64,000 nt of DNA from Rhyzopertha dominica (Eukaryota > Arthropoda > Insecta > Coleoptera > Bostrichidae). The stretch's first letter is position 1. Each line of letters opens with the position of its first letter. The notes beneath the pieces were generated by a model. It saw only the letters and a list, made by a program, of their open reading frames with translations, had not been told where the DNA came from and made no database searches. Shown here one piece after another: positions 47,507-58,025 of the stretch. The stretch spans positions 22,625,786 through 22,689,785 of the forward strand of contig QCXZ01000041.1 in NCBI GenBank assembly GCA_025024175.1, in the 5' to 3' direction. The position numbers and the translations under genes were made by a program.

Positions 47507-49186
47507 CTACCCTTGGTAGTTGAGCGTTTGTTCTTTGTCCTTGACTATGGTCGTTGGGGTACGATGGCACGGCTTTGCGGGCTGAGTTGCTGAAACCGTT
47601 CTTCGTTTTGCAGCCCNATAGGNTTTAAGTTTTAGGCACTTAAATCCCATAAAAATGATTGCACTTCCCACCAGGATGTACACCAGGATATTTACCGCAC
47701 TGTGAACACTGGCATTTGGTAATTTGACGAAATGTTTTTCGACGGTGTCACGGGTGGTTTGCAGTTTCCTTTCCAAACCTCGTACGTAGCCGGTGTTGAT
47801 TTCTTCTAGGTGTAGTGGTTGGATTTGATGGACGTTGTCCTCGTGAGGGACGTCGATGTGTACCAGCTGGGGTAGCTGTATTTTCTTTCTTGTAAACGAT
47901 ATCCTGTTGTGGGTTTCCAGTACGTTGTTTTCTATGGTTAGGCTGCACTGGTCTAATGTTTCAATGACATACGTTCCACGTAGAGGGATGTCTTCGTGGA
48001 CGGTCCCGCAGGTTTGCTGAGCCACTGTCAATTTGGGTGCGTGGAGGATCCATGCAGATTCCTTAATTTGCTCGATAATTGGACCTTTTATTGCCACGGG
48101 CATGTATTGGCAATGCGCTGGTTTTTCCACGAATTTCGTTAATTGTATTTCACAGGGTACTCGATTGGTCCATGAACTTTCTTTTGACGGTGAACATATA
48201 TAGCCTGAATCTTGAATTTCTTTACAACTTGGCGAGGTGATGAAGTGGTTTGAGTTTTCTAGGAAGTAATGGACTGAAGGAATCAGAATAAGATTTCGCG
48301 TATTCGGAATGGGATATATTTCAAAATAGTTATAAGTCTGACATTTTACTGTAGCAAGTTCCAGAATGAAAGTTATTTGTCTCGATTTAACATATGCTTT
48401 TACGACTAATAATTTTTCAATGGCAATTAGGTTGTCGGCATTTACATCGAAAGGAAAGCAATATGGCTTAATGAGATTTGTTACATTTTGTATTTCTTTC
48501 AAAAGAATATTTGAGCTTGTTATCGCGCCATGAAATGTTTGCGATCTAGAGAAAGATATAGCGGTTTCTATATTGTTAAGTATATCCATCATTATTTGCA
48601 AAGTTAGGGAGAATTGAGAAATTACTGTATGTGTTAAGAAGTAGTTGTACAGATTGACGTTGTGAATTTCGGATTTGTGAAAGGCTGCCTCTATTTGCAT
48701 GATTTTGGATTCTAATTGAATTTGGTTTTTCTTTAGTGATTCTATGTTTGCCTGAAAATTAGAAATAGCGTCGTTCATGATAGATATTTGATTGGTAATT
48801 GCATTTTTCAGATAATTTTGATTATTTCGCAAAGTGTTGATTGCACTATCGTATTTCTGTGCGTCCTCGTTATCAAGATTTCCTGTCAATGCTTTAATAA
48901 ATGTTCCTAAAGGATTTAATAATCCGCGTTTAATTCGTGAAGCTGGAATAATTTGTTCAAGTTTAAGTTCTATTTGAGTGAATAGATTTGATGTTATATT
49001 AATAGAATTTTCGTAAGCTCCTTTATATTGATCTGAATATGATGAACGATTTATGCCAATATTCAAAGAGTGAAATGATGATTTTAAGAAAGTATATTCT
49101 TCAAGGAAAGGTTCCAAATTTAGGATGTGTACAAAGGACCATTTCGAGTGTTTGACGTAGGCGTCACCAAGTTTTACGGGGAGCAT
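47507..49186 (-). CDS. env: Envelope fusion glycoprotein, baculovirus F-like
   Basis: A frame of 559 codons, the third gene of the element, starting 7 bases after the pol stop. Its layout is that of errantivirus envelopes related to baculovirus F proteins: an ectodomain, a furin-type site RIKR at residues 84-87 (48926-48937) followed at once by a Gly/Leu-rich fusion peptide ('GLLNPLG') and a long heptad-like helical region (about 100-210), and a single membrane segment near residues 497-515 ('ILVYILVGSAIIFMG') with a basic cytoplasmic tail. The first ATG gives no signal peptide. The frame stays open about 30 codons upstream inside the end of pol, so a spliced leader exon is likely. Two codons near the tail contain ambiguous bases. 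The protein would mediate cell-to-cell or vertical transfer of the element. Confidence 0.85.
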   Translation of the reverse strand: MLPVKLGDAYVKHSKWSFVHILNLEPFLEEYTFLKSSFHSLNIGINRSSYSDQYKGAYENSINITSNLFTQIELKLEQIIPASRIKRGLLNPLGTFIKALTGNLDNEDAQKYDSAINTLRNNQNYLKNAITNQISIMNDAISNFQANIESLKKNQIQLESKIMQIEAAFHKSEIHNVNLYNYFLTHTVISQFSLTLQIMMDILNNIETAISFSRSQTFHGAITSSNILLKEIQNVTNLIKPYCFPFDVNADNLIAIEKLLVVKAYVKSRQITFILELATVKCQTYNYFEIYPIPNTRNLILIPSVHYFLENSNHFITSPSCKEIQDSGYICSPSKESSWTNRVPCEIQLTKFVEKPAHCQYMPVAIKGPIIEQIKESAWILHAPKLTVAQQTCGTVHEDIPLRGTYVIETLDQCSLTIENNVLETHNRISFTRKKIQLPQLVHIDVPHEDNVHQIQPLHLEEINTGYVRGLERKLQTTRDTVEKHFVKLPNASVHSAVNILVYILVGSAIIFMGFKCLKLKXYXAAKRRTVSATQPAKPCHRTPTTIVKDKEQTLNYQG

Positions 49187-49193
49187 TCCGATG

Positions 49194-50777
49194 TTACTCT
49201 TGATTTCCCGAATTTGAGGTGCAGGGGTCGTTTTGTCTGTCAGTACCGTCGTCAGGTATCTGTAATTTTGAATTTAATTTTGGTCTGAGTTCCTTGACAT
49301 GAGTAATAAATAATTTATTGTTTGTGGGGTTTAGAATTGAAACTCTATTATGCTCTAAAAGTTCAACAATTTTGAAAGGACCAGCATAACGATTCGAGGA
49401 CTTGTTCCGAGAACTTCCGTGTGCCGTGATATATACCATGTCGTTAACTTTGAAATTGTGAATTTTGGGTTCATGTACTTCATTTCTTGTTTGTTTTCGT
49501 TCCTGTTCTTTATGTGTTACTTGTTCATAAAGAGATTTTACTTTGTCCGCATGAGAATTTACGTAGTCTGTATAAAAATTTCGATTTGTCAGAATGGAAG
49601 GGTCTCTCAAATTCGTGTGGCCATAGACCAATTCGAAAGGTGTATAACCAGTAGTTGAATGAATCGTATTATTGTAAGCTATTATTACATATGGTACTAA
49701 ATCTGTTTCGTTAGGATACTGTTCTTTTAATAACCTGTAATGTTCTAACATTGTGGAATGAAATTTGTTCACAGGTGCATTACCATCATGATGATTCGGT
49801 GTGGTAAAGTGCACTTTGATTTTGTGTGAATTTAGCAGATTTTTAAAAGTTTCTGATTTAGAAAAATAAGATGCGTTATCGGTGACAATTTGTTCAGGAA
49901 TTCCGTATGCAGAGAAAAATTTAATAAATGCGTCACATATGTTAGTCGAATTTTCGGCGACAATTTCATATGCTTGAGCGAATTTTGAAAACTTGTCTAT
50001 GAATGTTAAATATTTGCGTTTGCTTAGTTGAAATACGTCGGCATGAACAATTTGGAATGGCCTGGAAGGAGTTTCCGTTAAAACTTGTGGTGTATCTACT
50101 GAAATTCTAGAATACTTTGCTCTTTGACAAATTTCACACGCGTTTATGAATTCATTGATGTCCTGTTTCATTTTGCACCAATAATAATTTCTTTGTATCC
50201 TTTCTAAGGTTTCTGAAATACCTCGGTGATTGGTCTTTGACTCGTGATAGTTCTGGATAATTAAAAGTTTTTCATCTTTATCGTACAGGGTGTTAACTAA
50301 TTTAGAACAAGATATTATTTTTGTAATTTTGGGGTCAAAATCTTTGGTGTACACTTCATTAAAAGTGTTATACAAATCTTTCGTCCTGAAGTACATGTAT
50401 GCAGTTTTCCCTGGAATGATTCTTTCAAGTAACAGTTTTTTAATAAGTACTCTATTAAAAGTCGGAATTGATATGTCGATAATTTTGTGTGTCCCGTCTT
50501 GTCGTTCTGTCAGAGTTATAGTCTGAAGAGGGTTGTGACTTATGCGTAGTTGATATGGTTTATTGTTAACAATTTCGTCTAATATTGGTATTGGGTCGCG
50601 AGATGTAAAATTGTTCGAGGAATGCACAGTGTGACTTTTAATGGGCGGTCGGATTTGTATGTTCGAAATTATATTGATTCTCCTAGATTGATTGCTTGGG
50701 TTTTTTCTTACTGGGGATTCCAAAATTTCTTCAACTTTTATGTTGGGATCAATTTCACCATCAATTAAAAATTTCAC
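49194..50777 (-). CDS. pol: Pol integrase region
   Basis: A 527-codon frame covering the C-terminal third of Pol. After a 110-residue linker come a zinc-binding HHCC domain (His178, His184, Cys214, Cys217), the DDE core starting 'VHADVF' (Asp247, codon 50037-50039), 'IVTDNASYF' (Asp300, codon 49878-49880), and 'APVNKFHST' near residue 337. In Ty3/gypsy integrases the last block reads V-E-R-F-H-S-T and its Glu is catalytic. Here the aligned residue is Asn (codon AAC, 49767-49769). The C-terminal GPY/F module is present ('RYAGPFKIVELL'). The frame ends in TAA 7 bases before env. It is cut off from the macro-domain frame by one extra A near 50768 that the second copy lacks, so the break is probably a sequencing error. 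Confidence 0.85.
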   Translation of the reverse strand: MKFLIDGEIDPNIKVEEILESPVRKNPSNQSRRINIISNIQIRPPIKSHTVHSSNNFTSRDPIPILDEIVNNKPYQLRISHNPLQTITLTERQDGTHKIIDISIPTFNRVLIKKLLLERIIPGKTAYMYFRTKDLYNTFNEVYTKDFDPKITKIISCSKLVNTLYDKDEKLLIIQNYHESKTNHRGISETLERIQRNYYWCKMKQDINEFINACEICQRAKYSRISVDTPQVLTETPSRPFQIVHADVFQLSKRKYLTFIDKFSKFAQAYEIVAENSTNICDAFIKFFSAYGIPEQIVTDNASYFSKSETFKNLLNSHKIKVHFTTPNHHDGNAPVNKFHSTMLEHYRLLKEQYPNETDLVPYVIIAYNNTIHSTTGYTPFELVYGHTNLRDPSILTNRNFYTDYVNSHADKVKSLYEQVTHKEQERKQTRNEVHEPKIHNFKVNDMVYITAHGSSRNKSSNRYAGPFKIVELLEHNRVSILNPTNNKLFITHVKELRPKLNSKLQIPDDGTDRQNDPCTSNSGNQE

Positions 50778-51243
50778 TTAAAATTTCGTCCAATTCATTA
50801 TCGCTCATAAATTTTGAAATGTCTGAGTTTATGTCTCCTGGCTGATTAATGACTGAATCTGTTTCTAATGCGTTCAATTTTGCATCTGTTACTGTTTTAT
50901 CGGTATAATTACATACTAGGATTTTAATGCCTGAATTTGAAAATATGTGATTTAAAATTGATCTTACTTTTGACCAGCTAAGTTTATCTAAGCCACATCC
51001 TAGTTTCGGTATTGCTAATTTCGTAATTTTATCGTTTTTCAGGGATCGTTTTAAATCGACCAATGCTTTAAATAAGTCTGAATACAAAGGTTTGTCGAAA
51101 TACTTATTTTCAGTTATCAGATAATACAAATTTCGGTTTTCAAGTTTCAGTGATGCTACTTCTCCGAGATTTTTGTTTTGTGAAATGAGTTCGTCTATTC
51201 CTCCAAATTTATTTTTGATTCTTAGAGCTAAGCCAGCATTCAT
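50761..51243 (-). CDS. pol: Pol macro domain (TARG1/OARD1-like), first copy
   Basis: A 160-codon frame carrying most of a macro domain: '[15 protein letters not shown]' (ADP-ribose binding loop region), '[19 protein letters not shown]', '[14 protein letters not shown]' and 'IKILVCNY'. Lys of DKPLY and Asp of GCGLD match the positions of catalytic Lys84 and Asp125 of human TARG1/OARD1. The first strand of the domain ('[13 protein letters not shown]') is read in another frame just upstream because of one extra T at about 51244; the second copy (61097-61978) reads through both joints in one frame. See that entry for the full description. Confidence 0.85.
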   Translation of the reverse strand: MNAGLALRIKNKFGGIDELISQNKNLGEVASLKLENRNLYYLITENKYFDKPLYSDLFKALVDLKRSLKNDKITKLAIPKLGCGLDKLSWSKVRSILNHIFSNSGIKILVCNYTDKTVTDAKLNALETDSVINQPGDINSDISKFMSDNELDEILSEIFN

Positions 51244-51898
51244 TGAAAAAGTCTTTCGATACGCAATGGGCTAAGGCATAATCACACGGTAGTGAAAGAA
51301 TATCCTTGTTTACCTCTGTATAACACGGGCAACTATCAAATTTTGTGGATTTCAAAAAGTCGTTGTAATTTAGATCTTCAGGAACTGTTATTCTGCTTAA
51401 CGCATCAGCATTAGCGGTTTAGCTTTCCTTTTTTATAAATGATTTCATAATCATATTCTTCCAACCTAAGTCTCCACCTGACTAATTTAGAATTTGCTCC
51501 TTTAACGAAAATAGCCACACAAGCGGTCTGTGATCGGTGTAAATTTTGAAGTGCCTACCAAATAAATAAGGCCCTGAAATGTTTTACTGCCCATACTATG
51601 GCCAGTAATTCCTTTCAATAGTAGAATAACGAGTTTCTGACTGATTTAGCGTTCGAGAAGCATAAGCAATAGGTCTATCCTGAGGGGTGAACCTTGAGAC
51701 AATACTGCTCCAATAGCGTAATTAGAGGCGTCAGTAAGTTAATATAAATTCTTTGCTTGAAATTTGGATATTGGAGAATTGGATCGTTACATAATAATTT
51801 TTTACAGGTTTCAAAGCAATTTAAAATTGCCGGAGTGTGTTCTATCTTTGCATCCTTTTTAAGACAATTGTAAGTGGTTTGGTTACCTTTGCAAAATT
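51244..51898 (-). pseudogene. pol: Pol RNase H region, frame-broken
   Basis: The region between RT and macro domain is scattered over several frames in this copy. Recognisable pieces match those of the second copy ([46 protein letters not shown]). Compared with the second copy there are several one-base differences (for example near 51510, 51575, 51735), so the interruption is at least partly sequence error close to a contig end. Confidence 0.65.
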
Positions 51899-53524
51899 TT
51901 ACATTAAGCGGCGATAATACCCGAGAAGGCCTAGGAATGATTTTATATCACGAGATGTTTTTGGAACAGGAAATTTTTTTATGATTTCGATTTTATCTGG
52001 GTTCGGACGTACACCATCTTTACCAATAATATGACCTAAGTATGGAACAGAGTGACACAAAAATTCGGATTTGTCAAGTTGAATTTTTAGATTTGCCTTT
52101 CTTAAACGAGTAAATACGTCTCTTAACCTTTGAATGTGTTCCTGTAATGACGTGGAAAATACTATGATATCGTCCAAGTATACAAGGCATTTTTCATTTT
52201 GTATTCCTCTCAAGATGTTGTCCATGACGCGCTGAAATGTCGCAGGCGCATTTCTAAGGCCAAATGGCATTCTCAAAAATTCGTATTTTGCGTTGTTAAC
52301 AGAAAAAGAAGTTTTTGGGACATCTTGGGGATCTACCTCTATTTGATGAAAACCGGATGTGAGATCAAGTGTCGTGAAATAATTACAGTTTCCTAGTTTG
52401 TCTAAAATTTCAGTAATATTTGGTATTGGATATTTGTCGTTAATTGTTCTTTCGTTTAGCTTTCTGTAATCAATGACTACGCGCCATTTTTGTTTCCCGG
52501 ATGCATCTTTCTTCTTCGGTACTATCCAAACTGGAGAATTCCACGGAGAGTTTGACGGTTGTATAATTCTTTGTTTTAGCATTTTATCGATTTGGTCTTG
52601 TATTTCGCCTTTATGAATTTCTGGAAAGCGATACGATTTTGTGGATATCGGGGTATCGTCTTTCAATTTAATTGAATGTTTAATCTGATTCGTAAATGAG
52701 AGTGGCAACTGATCACAATATAGGATGTCTCTAAATTCATAACAAAGTTTACGAATAGCCTCGTATTCCTCTTGATTTAGGTGCGATAGTCGCAAATTTT
52801 TTAAATTCTGTTTCATAAATTTATCAATTAAATCGTGGTCGTCATAAAAGTTTTTTTCGATAAAATTTTGTTCTGTTTGCTCAGTTTCAATGTATGGTTC
52901 CAAAATAAAAGGTGTTTCAATGTTTAGCGTTAATTGTTCTTCGCTTTTATTTAATATTGTAACAATAGCGAAATTATTTTTGACGGTAACAAGACATTGT
53001 GGTATTTCTACATTTTTACCAATTTTTGTGTAAGGAAGTATTCCTTCTTTAGTTGGGCATTGAACCGGAATTTTGATGACCTGTTCTGATCGTGGTGCCA
53101 AGGTTTGTACCATAGGTAAATAATGAAATTTAACGTTCTTTAACGGCTTCGTTTGGTCAGAATTTTCGTTTTCCAAAAGTAATTTTATAGACTTATTTTT
53201 AGGTAATTTTAGTAATTTGTGTTCACAATCTATCTGGGCATGAACTTGGCTTAATAAGTCAAAACCTATTAGTCCATCATATTTAGGCGAGAAATTAAAA
53301 AGATAAAATTTGAAATTTTTACTTGAGGGGAAATTTTGCAATTTTGGCAGATTAACGACGGAATCATGGTAAGTTGTACCATGCGAGGTTGAAACAGAGA
53401 AATATTCGTTCGCAATGAATTGTGGAAATAATTTTTGCGCTAAATTTGGTGACATGAAGCTACGTGTAGAACCTGTGTCGACTAGAAATTTAGCATTTAG
53501 GTCTGGCATATAAATATGGGGCAA
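51899..53524 (-). CDS. pol: Pol protease and reverse transcriptase
   Basis: A 541-codon stretch, with the frame open further upstream to about 53597. At the N-terminus '[18 protein letters not shown]' is a retropepsin active site (DTGST at about 53468-53482). After about 200 residues the reverse transcriptase fingers and palm follow: '[12 protein letters not shown]', '[16 protein letters not shown]', '[20 protein letters not shown]', and the catalytic '[12 protein letters not shown]' (YLDD at 52169-52180), then '[17 protein letters not shown]' and '[13 protein letters not shown]'. All catalytic residues are intact. The frame ends early at 51899 through an indel at about 51903; the second copy continues with 'FIKNFAKV'. 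This is a Ty3/gypsy RT; order of domains and env place it with errantivirus-like elements. Confidence 0.92.
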   Translation of the reverse strand: MPHIYMPDLNAKFLVDTGSTRSFMSPNLAQKLFPQFIANEYFSVSTSHGTTYHDSVVNLPKLQNFPSSKNFKFYLFNFSPKYDGLIGFDLLSQVHAQIDCEHKLLKLPKNKSIKLLLENENSDQTKPLKNVKFHYLPMVQTLAPRSEQVIKIPVQCPTKEGILPYTKIGKNVEIPQCLVTVKNNFAIVTILNKSEEQLTLNIETPFILEPYIETEQTEQNFIEKNFYDDHDLIDKFMKQNLKNLRLSHLNQEEYEAIRKLCYEFRDILYCDQLPLSFTNQIKHSIKLKDDTPISTKSYRFPEIHKGEIQDQIDKMLKQRIIQPSNSPWNSPVWIVPKKKDASGKQKWRVVIDYRKLNERTINDKYPIPNITEILDKLGNCNYFTTLDLTSGFHQIEVDPQDVPKTSFSVNNAKYEFLRMPFGLRNAPATFQRVMDNILRGIQNEKCLVYLDDIIVFSTSLQEHIQRLRDVFTRLRKANLKIQLDKSEFLCHSVPYLGHIIGKDGVRPNPDKIEIIKKFPVPKTSRDIKSFLGLLGYYRRLM

Positions 53525-53730
53525 ATTTTTTATATTAAAGCTATTGAATTCTAAGTTTTGTTGTCGTCTTGGTCGGTCAGATAAAAATTTGATTGATCAT
53601 CTTCAGGTACAAAGTTTTGGGGTCTCGTCGATGTTTCGTCTGTCATTTGTTCGAATAATTCGACTTGTTCGTCTTGGGGTTCATCAATCTCCTGATCTGC
53701 ATGATTTAATCCTCTGCTACCCAATTAGGC

Positions 53731-54719
53731 CTAGCAAGTTGGCGTGAAAAAATTTTGTTGTCTTGGAAAGTGAGAGAAATTTCGTTTTGTTGATTTAATC
53801 GAAGATACACTCATTGGTGTCGGTCTGTACTGATTGGGATTGGCTCTTACGCTTTGATTATTATTTGGGGTTTGAGTTGGCTTTGGTTTGCCAAACACTT
53901 GGCATTTGTGAAGAATTTTGCGGTTTATAGACCGGCTGGATATTAATCGGGTTCCGGGGAAACGGAACGGGCTGTGAAGTAGACGGCTGTGCATGATAAT
54001 TTTGAGAAAAACTTTGTGCTTGACTGTATTGTTGCGGCATTGGTTGTAATGGTGGTCTGAATAAATAATTACCTGGGGTAACCTTTCGTATCGGATTCGA
54101 TCTTTGAGCAACATTAAGCGAGTTTGAGATATTCTGAGAATATTGAAATTTTCTTCTTCTATAACAATAGCTAATGCGTCTTCAATTGATTTTGGATCCT
54201 TCATTCTTACCATCATCTGTATCTGACTCGGAATGTGTCTAATGAAAGTTTTTAAAGCGAGATCATCATATGTTTTATTCATTATGATTTTTTCCGGTGC
54301 GCTAAATGGTGACAAATTCACTTTTGCTCTAATTAGCTCGCGTGTGTCTTGACATCTCTGACCAAAGTTAAACGTTGTTTCGTTTTTGAATGGTTTCAAA
54401 ACTAATAAATCTTGAATAAGACACTCAACACTTCGTTGGTCGCGAATGTACTAATTAATGTGCGTTTTAACACTTCCCATGTTTCAATTTCGGTGCGATT
54501 ACCAACCAATAATAACGCTCGGTCTCTTAATTTACCTAATACGGCATTAAAAAGTGTGTCATTAATTGGATCGGCAGGGTTGTCCCTGTTCGCGTATTTT
54601 CTGAAAAGTCGTTCACTCGAGTTTAAAAAATGTTTAACGTGTGGGCGCTCCCATCGTAAACATTAATGCTATCTAGATCTAATTTTAAAAGAGTGACGTT
54701 CACTTCTCTATTAGCCATT
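53731..54719 (-). pseudogene. gag: Gag, frame-broken at contig end
   Basis: Gag begins at ATG 54717-54719 ('MANREVNVTLLKLDLDSIN') and ends at about 53731 after a Gln/Asn/Pro-rich tail ('PNQYRPTPMSVSS'). In the middle, 'FGQRCQDTRELIRAKV', 'LKTFIRHIPSQIQMMVRMKD' and 'SIEDALAIVIEEE' match the capsid-like Gag of errantivirus-type elements (R-x-L helix, ALKTFI, A-x-x-x-A-x-x-EE). No CCHC zinc knuckle is visible. At least three frame changes occur (near 54630, 54400 and 54130), all in a region next to the gap, so sequencing error is as likely as decay. The second copy's gag lies outside the window and cannot be compared. Confidence 0.7.
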
Positions 54720-54791
54720 GTAGTATTTGAATCTATTGATTCTGAACAATTTTGACTGTCGAATTTTTAAAACTTGATTCAGTAGGACAGT

Positions 54792-54891
54792 NNNNNNNNN
54801 NNNNNNNNNNNNNNNNNNNNNNNNNNNNNNNNNNNNNNNNNNNNNNNNNNNNNNNNNNNNNNNNNNNNNNNNNNNNNNNNNNNNNNNNNNN
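54792..54891. other. 100-N scaffold gap
   Basis: Exactly 100 Ns, the conventional size for a gap of unknown length. It sits between the end of the first block, just upstream of gag where the 5' LTR should be, and the start of the second block inside 3' flanking DNA. Confidence 0.99.
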
Positions 54892-57723
54892 TACCCTGTA
54901 GGGCATTTAAACCATCAATTACACATACGAATGAGAAATTGTGTTGAAATGGGTTTCTGAGTGTGAAAATTCAAGTCTCCAATTTTATCTTCAGGAATGC
55001 TAGTCAACCCGAATTATACAAAAAAAAAACAAAACGTCACCATTGCTATTTTACATAACATTTGTATAGATGAAAGGGATGGAGAACCACCTGTCGACAG
55101 GGCCAAACAAAGAGGATGAAACACTCATTTTTCGAAAATAATCAAATGCGATTAAGTATAACACATTATTTGTAACTGTTTTATTATCAACTTCATTCCT
55201 GTTATCACTCATAATAATATGTGTTGACATCTCATAATCTAACAAGATGAAGCTTTTTAATTTAGGATAAAAAGTTCTGCTTTATAAACAGTTTTGGTTT
55301 CAATTACTTACTTCTCCAGTCTGCGGACATTGTGTTGAAAATATTTGATGTTCCTAAAATTCAATAATATACACAAATATACTGGTTTTGTTCTGATTTA
55401 TGCATATAAAAATTTTTAATTTTTCTTTAGCCTTTGAAAAAAAAACCTCAATCATATTTTCCTAACTTTATTCCCTCTATAAAATTTTAGTTCTACATTG
55501 ACATTTAAAAAATCACGTAGGCTATACTTTTCAAGCTTCAATTGTAATTTTATAAACATAGCAATGTTCGCTAAAACTCCATTTATATTAAAAGTTATAT
55601 TCGATTTTTCCAGTTTTAATGATTTATTCATTACTAGCTCTCTTTAACTTTTCAGTATAATTTCATTTCATTAATAAGCAGTGATTAATAACAAGAAACT
55701 GTAAAATGCTCATTAGCAATAATCATAATAAATAAAATATATAACTGAATAAAACACCATGACAAACATCTATTCCTTATTTTCTTACCTTTTGTTTGTA
55801 ATCAGTATAAACTTTCTTATTAAAATAATCAATGACATTCTAATAAAAAATTATTGGAAGATCTATTATAAGCACGATGCTCATATTATAGTTATACTGT
55901 CATTTTTTTAAATCGGCTTGAAAATTTCATAATAAAACCATGCATCTTTCGGAGAAGTTTTATTTTCAAGTGAGCTTCTTCCTATAGAACGCTTTTCTGT
56001 AATTTTGTAAAAACCTCGCACGTGCGCACTAGAGGTTCAAATGAATTACCTGCATAAAATTAACCGAGAATTAATCCGACAGACCTCTGCAACTTGTGGA
56101 ACGCACAGGGGGATAAAGTAAGAGATAAGCTAATTGCGAAAACTTGCTTGGAACAGCAATGCACAGGCCTACATAGTCTATGCACTTCTGTAAGAAAATT
56201 TGACTAGTCTTAATTTTAACAATGGGATTACTTGGGGAGATTTTTCTTACAGAAATGCATGGACTATATCTGCATTGTAGAAGTTGGCCTAAATAGCTTT
56301 CAATCGCCGCACATATATACCCAAACCTTCCTCATGAATCACTCTATCTATTGGTGAAAACCGCATAAAAATCCGTGCAGTAGTTTTTGAGTTATTGCGA
56401 GCAGACAGAGAGACTTTGTTTTATAATATGTATTGATTTACCACGCTAGCTTCTTCAAAATAGTATTGCTCATCCCTAAAAGATATGTGTCTGCGTCAGT
56501 AACGTAGACCACATTGTCTTGTAGCATTATATTGAAAATTTAATACTTCACGATGAGCACAAGCAAGTGCAAACATATTGAGGATAGTCATTTACCTAAG
56601 CATTGCGGTAAATATTAATTAAGCTTTAGATATTTAAAAATGTAACGTCGTTTACCCGTTGACGTGTTGCAAAATGATTGTTATATTAAAAAGTTTTCAC
56701 CCTCGAAAATTCAACCGAACCTTGGTCTGCGTGACCATATTACATATGAATCCGGTTTTATCATTCTAAATTAGGGAAGTCGTATGTGAATTGTATTTCA
56801 GAATAAGTACTTGTAATGGAATACAAGTATGATACATTGAGGGAATGTTAAACAAAGCTGAAGGCATGAAAGGGACACACAAGACAGATGCCGCACAAGT
56901 CGAAATAAATAGCCCCCTTCGCCAGAATGCCTTTAACTGCATTATTCGATTTATTCGCCAGTCGTACTGTTCAAAATTACTCTCGTACGCTTTTAAGAAT
57001 AATAAAACCCATTGCATAATTCGAATACAGCAAGGTATAACTGCAGGGACGTCACACTGCGCTATTTTGGACGTAAAAGAAAAGCCTGCGGTTAATAAAC
57101 GATTCGCACAGTCGAAATTTTTATGCTGAATAGTAAAAAATGATTTAAGATAGCAGTTAAAACGGACGCTACACAACCAGGCAAAGGGATATAAACGACT
57201 CACACAACTTGTCCTGAACCGGCGAAAACAGGGCTATTTATTACGGACAATGAGTTAAATACGTAATTTAATTAAGTAAAGGACTGGGACGGGATTAAAC
57301 TGGCGTTATTTTTCTTTTCTACACTAAAACGCATTGTTCTCCAGTCTAAATAAGTCGTTCGCATTAATTGACTACAGTTTATCTCCGTTTATACTTTTTC
57401 TGGGCGAATTCCAGGTTATAAACAAGAAAACCTGCGTCGGTAAGGCAGGCTACCGTTTTTCTTAATTACGATACAAAACTGCACCTACATAAATCGATCG
57501 CTCGGCAAGAACTGTTTGCTTGCCGCAAGATATTGTCAAGATTGCCGGCAATAATAAACTTCTGTGATGGCAAAATCCTCGAAAGACTTTTACTTGAACA
57601 ATTCCGAGGTAATTACATCTTGCTCGTGCCAGTTGCCGAGACAAACGGGCTCTCTAACTCGTAGTCATTTACATCGACTCGTTTTATTAGTCGTTTAAAA
57701 TAAATTACATATATTACTGCGCC

Positions 57724-58004
57724 AGTAATGTTATTGGTTATTGCCAATAAGTTTTTAAAAACAATTTATTTTATCCAAAATACAAACGGTTAATATTTGA
57801 ATACAAGTATCGTTATACCAAGCTATGAAACTACGACCGAACTAACTCTACTAGCCTTAAGTGCTATTTATTACTTTTCCTTATCGGAATAAATGTCTAC
57901 TCAGCTTTCGCTCTAAGTCGCACATCTACAGAGCGCGCCCTGGCCTCGGTCCTGATACGGGAGAGGCCGATGTCCCTGGGGTGTTCATATGGAAGGACAT
58001 AACT
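57724..58004 (-). mobile_element. 3' LTR, second copy
   Basis: 281 bp, same ends and length as 47205-47485 and again followed on its outer side by GGCGCAGTAAT. Ambiguous bases of the first copy are resolved here. Confidence 0.6.
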
Positions 58005-58025
58005 CCTCCCTCCTTAGAAGGGAAA

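Larger units (their letters stand above)
44374..54791. repeat. Duplicated 10.4-kb block, first copy
   Basis: From TACCCTGTAGGGCATTTAAA at 44374 the sequence is repeated from 54892 onwards with an offset drifting between 10516 and 10519. Both copies contain the same flanking DNA and the same retroelement in the same orientation. Differences are mostly one-base indels in homopolymers with rare substitutions. Copy one ends at the 100-N gap just upstream of gag. Confidence 0.95.

Noticed and set aside
47748..47948. 66-codon minus-strand frame rich in Thr, Arg and Pro overlapping env (repeated at 58267-58467)
   Set aside because: It is an out-of-frame overlap of env with no start context or motif; env explains the sequence.
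49419..49658. Plus-strand frames inside the retroelement (also 50290-50526, 52199-52396 and their second copies)
   Set aside because: They are antisense shadows of pol; identical in both blocks for that reason only.
44374..54892. Direct repeats at 44374 and 54892 as a pair of LTRs
   Set aside because: The repeated unit is more than 9 kb, contains the whole element and begins at a gap; the LTR is the 281-bp block after the polypurine tract.
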